64,000 nt of DNA from Timaviella sp038204505 (GTDB lineage Bacteria > Cyanobacteriota > Cyanobacteriia > Elainellales > Elainellaceae), in contig JBBRCV010000003.1 in the NCBI GenBank assembly GCA_038204505.1, positions 4,704 through 68,703 of the forward strand. The letters are read 5' to 3'. The notes below the pieces were generated by a model, which saw nothing but the letters and a program-made list of their open reading frames with translations, did no database searches and had not been told where the DNA came from. Shown piece by piece: positions 60,296-64,000 of this stretch; position 1 is the first letter of the stretch; every line of letters begins with the position of its first letter. The position numbers and the translations under genes are program-made.

Positions 60296-60416
60296 GATGA
60301 ACTGGGTGCATCCCAGTTTTGCGCCCTCGCCTCTAGTCCCTCTCCCAAACAGGAAGAAGGACTAGAGGATGATGGCGGTTCAGAGATCTGCAAAAGTGGG
60401 ATGCACCTGATGAACT
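60296..60416. mobile_element. MITE-like element with 8-bp target duplication
   Basis: GATGAACT occurs at 60296-60303 and again at 60409-60416, directly flanking a 105-bp unit. The unit starts GGGTGCATCCCAGTTTTGC and ends with the complement of AGGTGCATCCCACTTTTGC, so the 19-bp ends match at 17 positions. An inner CCTCTAGTCC pairs with GGACTAGAGG. It carries no gene. The 8-bp duplication indicates transposition by an unseen transposase. It inserted 4 bases after the alcohol-dehydrogenase stop codon. Confidence 0.8.
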
Positions 60417-60426
60417 CTTACACAAT

Positions 60427-60460
60427 AAAGAAACTCAGTTGTTATATATTGAGTTTCTTT
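60427..60460 (+). terminator. Rho-independent-type terminator
   Basis: AAAGAAACTCA (60427-60437) and TGAGTTTCTTT (60450-60460) form an 11-bp perfect stem with a 12-base loop, followed by GTTTTGCTATTATTTTTT. It probably ended the psaL/SDR/ADH transcript before the MITE was inserted between it and the gene. It could also serve the minus strand. Confidence 0.7.
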
Positions 60461-60516
60461 GTTTTGCTATTATTTTTTGGACTGTTTCTAATCTTTTCTG
60501 GTCTAACTTTTCCTCG

Positions 60517-60933
60517 CTAACTTTCTCTATTCAAGCTGGCAATAATTAATATCAATTGGTCTAGCTCAACAGGTTTGCTAATGTGGGCTTGAAACCCCGC
60601 GTCAATTGTCATTTGCTGCTCTTGACCACTCGCATAGGCAGTAATAGCGATCGCCGGAATTTGCCCTCCAGCTTCAGCGCTGAATGCTCTAATTTATCTG
60701 ATTAACGACTAGCTATCTTCTTCTGGCATCCTGATATCGGCTAGCAGGACATCATACCGACCGGGGTTTTCGGTAAAAGCCGCGATCGCCTCTCTTACCG
60801 ATGCCACGACAAGCGCTTCTGCCCCTAATTTCTCCAAAATATACTCCATTAAGGAACGGCTATCTGCCTCGTCATCTACCGTCAGAATACACAAGTCTGT
60901 TAAAGGAAGATCTTCGGCGATCGCCCCCTCCAC
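60517..60933 (-). pseudogene. Receiver domain of a hybrid kinase or response regulator, two nonsense codons
   Basis: One continuous frame of 139 codons reads a CheY-like receiver: LCILTVDDEADSRSLMEYIL, DVLLADIRMPEEDS (phospho-acceptor D), stop, SLIR, stop, IRAFSAEAGGQIPAIAITAY, and AHISKPVELDQLILIIASLN before its natural TAG at 60517-60519. The premature stops are TAG at 60709-60711 and TAA at 60694-60696, where the family has GY and K. The C-terminal K is present. Upstream kinase or output sequence is missing (TGA two codons before). Confidence 0.85.
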
Positions 60934-61040
60934 CCATCACTCCTACCAAATCATCTTTCAGTCCTAGAAAGAGTCATCCTATACCGATACAACGGGGCGA
61001 CTAGAGTAAGATACACATCTACAAATCGCTGTTGGAGAAT

Positions 61041-61074
61041 GGCGACCCCTTGCGGGTATCTCGAAGAGCACGCC
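61041..61074 (+). repeat. Dispersed 35-bp repeat, copy 4
   Basis: The copy reads GGCGACCCCTTGCGGGTATC, then TCGAAGAGCACGCC. It differs from the 15308 copy by small indels and belongs to the same sub-form as the reversed copy at 30932-30965. Confidence 0.75.
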
Positions 61075-61145
61075 AGTTCCAAAAATCTGTCCGATGCAAA
61101 AGTCGCATAGAAATCCTGCATAAACTTCATAACCTGCAAGATTTT

Positions 61146-61187
61146 GTAACAAAGGTCACGAAACTAAGGTTTGATTCACCCTACCTT
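61146..61187 (+). promoter_or_regulatory. Candidate NtcA-activated promoter of nirA
   Basis: GTA (61146-61148), eight bases, then CAC (61157-61159) matches the NtcA consensus GTAN8TAC with one mismatch. It is followed after 22 bases by TACCTT (61182-61187), which fits the -10 form TAN3T at the class II spacing (22-24 bases). nirA is a classic NtcA target in cyanobacteria. It lies 51 bases before the ATG chosen. Confidence 0.6.
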
Positions 61188-61237
61188 AGCTTTCAGTGGT
61201 TCCAATTCGGTTGGGCTCGTCCCAAATCCATAAACCC

Positions 61238-62791
61238 ATGGTTAGTATGATGACTGAGCAAACGCCTAGCTTAAATAAGTTTGAAAAACTCAAGGTCGAA
61301 AAAGACGGTTTGGCGGTCAAAGCAGATTTAGAACAATTTGCCCATGTCGGCTGGGAAGCGATGGATGAAACCGATCGGGATCACCGCCTCAAGTGGTTGG
61401 GCATCTTTTTTCGCCCAGTGACTCCGGGTAAGTTTATGATGCGGCTGCGGTTGCCCAGCGGCATTATCAGCAGTGTGCAAATGCGTGTTCTCGCAGAGAT
61501 CGTTCAGCGTTACGGTGAAGATGGTAATGCCGATGTTACCACAAGGCAAAACTTGCAGCTCCGGGGCATTCGCATCGAAGATTTACCCGATATTTTTCGG
61601 CGGCTTGCTAGCGTTGAAATGACTAGTGTGCAATCGGGCATGGATAACGTGCGTAACATCACAGCGTCTCCGATAGCAGGGCTAGATGGCGATGAATTAA
61701 TCGATGTGAGAGACTTGGCTCAACAAGTTCAGGACATGATTACGAATAGCGGACAAGGCAATCCTGAGTTTACTAATCTACCGCGAAAATTTAACATTGC
61801 GATCGAAGGCGGACGCGATAATTCAATTCACGCAGAAATTAATGATATTGCTTTCATTCCCGCCTTCCAAGACATTGAGGGCGAGTCTCAACTAGGCTTT
61901 AATGTTGTAGTCGGCGGCTTCTTCTCTGCTAAGCGGTGTGAAGCGGCAATTCCCCTCAACGTTTGGGTGTCGCCTGCTGAAGTGGTCGGTCTCTGCCGCG
62001 CCATTCTTGAGGTATACCGCGACCATGGACTGCGCGCGAATAGGCAGAAGTCACGGTTAATGTGGCTGATTGATGAATGGGGTCTAGAACGGTTCCGAGC
62101 AGCCGTTGAGCAACAGATCGGACACATTCTTCACGCCGCCGCCGCAAAAGATGAAATTGATTGGGAGAAAAGAGATCACATTGGCGTGTATCCGCAGAAA
62201 CAAGCGGGTCTGAACTACGCAGGGATATTGATTCCCGTAGGGCGTTTATACGCTTCTGACCTGTTTGAACTGGCGCGGATCGCTGAAGTTTATGGCAGCG
62301 GCGAAATCCGGCTGACCATTGAACAGAATGTGATTATTCCCAATATTCCCGACACTCGGCTAGAAGCATTTTTGCAAGAGCCTGTGTTGGAAAAGTTTGC
62401 AGTTAACCCCAGTCCATTGATGCGATCGCTCGTATCATGCACTGGATCACAGTTCTGCAATTTTGCCCTAATCGAAACCAAAAATCGGGCACTGGCGATG
62501 ATCAAAGAATTGGAAGCAGAAATAGAAGCCCCCCAACCCGTGAGAATTCACTGGACGGGCTGCCCCAATTCTTGCGGTCAGCCGCAGGTTGCCGACATTG
62601 GTTTGATGGGTACTAAAGTCCGTAAAGACGGCAAGACGGTCGAAGCGGTAGACATCTACATGGGCGGCAAGGTTGGCAAAGATGCTCACCTGGGTGCTTG
62701 CGTCACTAAGGGAATTCCCTGTGACGATTTAAAGCCCGTCCTGCACAATTTGCTGATTGAGCACTTCGGTGCCCGCAGCAAAGCGGTGTAG
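61238..62791 (+). CDS. nirA: Ferredoxin-nitrite reductase NirA
   Basis: From ATG 61238 the product is about 517 residues (ATGs at 61247 and 61250 are alternatives). Siroheme and 4Fe-4S ligands lie in CTGSQFCNFALIETKNRA and HWTGCPNSCGQPQVADIGLMG split over two lines of the C-terminal half. The N-terminal DVTTRQNLQLRGI and FFSAKRCEAAIPLNVWVSP are typical of plant-type NirA. It reduces nitrite to ammonium with six electrons from ferredoxin. It heads the nir operon with nrtA following after 65 bases. No C-terminal extra ferredoxin domain is present. Confidence 0.95.
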   Translation: MVSMMTEQTPSLNKFEKLKVEKDGLAVKADLEQFAHVGWEAMDETDRDHRLKWLGIFFRPVTPGKFMMRLRLPSGIISSVQMRVLAEIVQRYGEDGNADVTTRQNLQLRGIRIEDLPDIFRRLASVEMTSVQSGMDNVRNITASPIAGLDGDELIDVRDLAQQVQDMITNSGQGNPEFTNLPRKFNIAIEGGRDNSIHAEINDIAFIPAFQDIEGESQLGFNVVVGGFFSAKRCEAAIPLNVWVSPAEVVGLCRAILEVYRDHGLRANRQKSRLMWLIDEWGLERFRAAVEQQIGHILHAAAAKDEIDWEKRDHIGVYPQKQAGLNYAGILIPVGRLYASDLFELARIAEVYGSGEIRLTIEQNVIIPNIPDTRLEAFLQEPVLEKFAVNPSPLMRSLVSCTGSQFCNFALIETKNRALAMIKELEAEIEAPQPVRIHWTGCPNSCGQPQVADIGLMGTKVRKDGKTVEAVDIYMGGKVGKDAHLGACVTKGIPCDDLKPVLHNLLIEHFGARSKAV

Positions 62792-62856
62792 CCTGATCGT
62801 TCCTCACCGCCCAAAAAACAAACTGCTCTCTCGAACTGAAATTTTACCAGGTAAAT

Positions 62857-64000
62857 ATGTCTAACTTGTCCAGACGGAAATTTATGATCGCGGCAGGAGC
62901 CACTACTGCTGCCACTTTGTTGATTCATGGCTGTACTTCCACCACTGCCGAAAAACCTGCCGCATCCGCAAGCGGTGCATCGCCATCTCCCGTAAACGCG
63001 GCTGATGCTCCAGAAGTAACGACTGCTAAGCTGGGTTTTATCGCCCTTACCGATTGCGCTCCCTTGGTAATTGCCAAAGAAAAAGGGATGTTTGCTAAGT
63101 ACGGTATGACAGATGTGTCCGTTGAGAAACAAACCTCTTGGGCAGTTACCCGCGACAACTTAGAACTGGGTGCCAGCGGCGGCGGCATCGATGGAGCACA
63201 CATTCTCAGCCCCCTGCCTTACCTGATGACCACGGGCAAAATTACTAAGGGCAACAATCCAGTTCCTATGAACATCTTGGCGCGGCTAAACACCGATGGT
63301 CAAGGTATTTCTCTTTCCAACGAATACAAAGATCTTAAGGTTGCCGCTGACAGCTCTGTTCTTAAATCTAGAATTGATGCAGCCAAAGCAGCAGGCAAGA
63401 AGTTCAAATGCGCCGTTACTTTCCCCGGTGGCACCCACGATTTATGGATGCGCTATTGGTTGGCAGCGGGCGGCATTGATCCTGAAAAAGATGTAGACAT
63501 TGTGGTCATTCCACCACCGCAAATGGTTGCCAACATGGAAACCAAAACCATGGACGCTTTCTGCGTGGGCGAACCCTGGAATGGTCGGTTGGTCAGCAAA
63601 GGGCTGGGTTTCTCGGCAGTCACCACTGGAGAACTGTGGAGAGCACATCCTGAAAAAGCTTTCACCATGAGAGCAGACTGGGTTGAAAAGAATCCGAAAG
63701 CTGCCAAAGCACTAACGATGGCGATTCAAGAGGCGCAATTATGGTGTGATGAGCCTGGTAACAAAGAAGAAATGTGCAAGATCATTTCTGCCGATAAGTA
63801 CATTAAGGCACCTGCGAAAGACATTTTGGCACGGGCACAGGGCAACTTCGATTTTGGCAACGGTCGCAAGCTTGAGAACAGCGATTTGCTGATGAAGTTC
63901 TTCAAGGAAGATTCTTCCTATCCCTTTAAGAGCCACGATACCTGGTTTATCACTGAGGATATTCGCTGGGGTAAGTTGCCTGGTGATACCGATGTGAAGA
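62857..64000 (+). CDS. nrtA: Nitrate/nitrite ABC transporter substrate-binding protein NrtA (cut by window end)
   Basis: The frame begins at ATG 62857 and is open to the window edge (381 codons seen). It starts with a twin-arginine-like lipoprotein signal, SRRKFMIAAGATTAATLLIHG with a lipobox cysteine (IHGC). Then KLGFIALTDCAPLVIAKEKG, AKYGMTDVSVEKQTSWAVTR, GASGGGIDGAHILSPLPYL, and FPGGTHDLWMRYWLAAGGID fit NrtA. It binds nitrate outside the membrane for NrtBCD. Only a few tens of codons should be missing. Confidence 0.95.
   Translation, partial: MSNLSRRKFMIAAGATTAATLLIHGCTSTTAEKPAASASGASPSPVNAADAPEVTTAKLGFIALTDCAPLVIAKEKGMFAKYGMTDVSVEKQTSWAVTRDNLELGASGGGIDGAHILSPLPYLMTTGKITKGNNPVPMNILARLNTDGQGISLSNEYKDLKVAADSSVLKSRIDAAKAAGKKFKCAVTFPGGTHDLWMRYWLAAGGIDPEKDVDIVVIPPPQMVANMETKTMDAFCVGEPWNGRLVSKGLGFSAVTTGELWRAHPEKAFTMRADWVEKNPKAAKALTMAIQEAQLWCDEPGNKEEMCKIISADKYIKAPAKDILARAQGNFDFGNGRKLENSDLLMKFFKEDSSYPFKSHDTWFITEDIRWGKLPGDTDVK

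Larger units (their letters stand above)
60934..61237. other. Intergenic region upstream of nirA
   Basis: It holds a copy of the dispersed repeat (61041-61074), a candidate NtcA promoter (61146-61187) and no gene that looks real. Short frames across the repeat are not coding. Confidence 0.6.

Noticed and set aside
60951..61139. Minus-strand frame across the dispersed repeat upstream of nirA
   Set aside because: Its readable part is the translation of the repeat itself (SSRYPQGVA), and no family or start signal supports it.

Overview
The window is chromosomal DNA from a cyanobacterium, most likely a filamentous or otherwise large-genome lineage. The palindrome GCGATCGC (HIP1) occurs throughout. 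The gene content is that of an oxygenic phototroph: chlI (magnesium chelatase), a psaL gene for photosystem I, glcE-glcF (glycolate dehydrogenase), ferredoxin-type nirA followed by nrtA, and a remA/DUF370-gmk pair. No rRNA or CRISPR array was seen. There is one tRNA, tRNA-Leu(UAG).

Layout. 1-6.6 kb: the end of an APC permease with a P-II-like regulator, ynfA, a stress-type glycine-zipper protein, a four-CBS protein, tldD, and Uma2 and DUF433 genes. 6.6-9.2 kb: an AT-rich accessory patch with a broken DUF5615 toxin start, a 40-bp-period repeat, and two + strand genes (an intact DUF5677 protein and a twice-frameshifted putative nuclease) bordered by sequences that fold like integron attC sites. 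9.2-16.6 kb: core metabolism (glcF, glcE, map, thiD, an ABC ATPase, rsmG, benE). 17.7-22.7 kb: a five-gene minus-strand nucleotide-sugar operon (rfbF, an lhgO-like oxidase, an SDR, an RfbC-like epimerase, and a SAF-domain dehydrogenase). 23-29.8 kb: the RDD/SpoIIM divergent pair, a STAS protein, a MITE and a UPF0182 protein.

30-50.6 kb holds many defence-type genes between core genes (rqcH, remA, gmk, carB). They are a membrane NACHT NTPase, remnants and pairs of small toxin-antitoxin-like genes (DUF2442/DUF4160, UPF0175/DUF3368, BrnA-like), a TIR-NB-ARC-TPR protein with homogenised 126-bp repeats, a TIR-FGE protein, an Rpn-type nuclease, and a three-gene operon with two BREX-type (DUF2791-like) ATPases but no other BREX gene. 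50.6-56 kb: clpB, ridA, dapB, chlI and a decayed restriction-type gene. 56.6-60.3 kb: a psaL gene followed by SDR, SRPBCC and zinc-alcohol-dehydrogenase genes. 60.3-64 kb: a MITE with an 8-bp target duplication, a dead receiver-domain gene, and the nirA-nrtA nitrate-assimilation operon behind a good candidate NtcA promoter, running off the window.

Recurring theme: the accessory patches carry several genes broken by one or two small lesions that can be read directly (DUF5615, putative nuclease, DUF4160, restriction-type gene, receiver domain), together with small non-autonomous repeats. The best candidates for undescribed biology are the attC-like cassette patch (7.07-9.22 kb) and the two-ATPase operon (47.2-50.5 kb).
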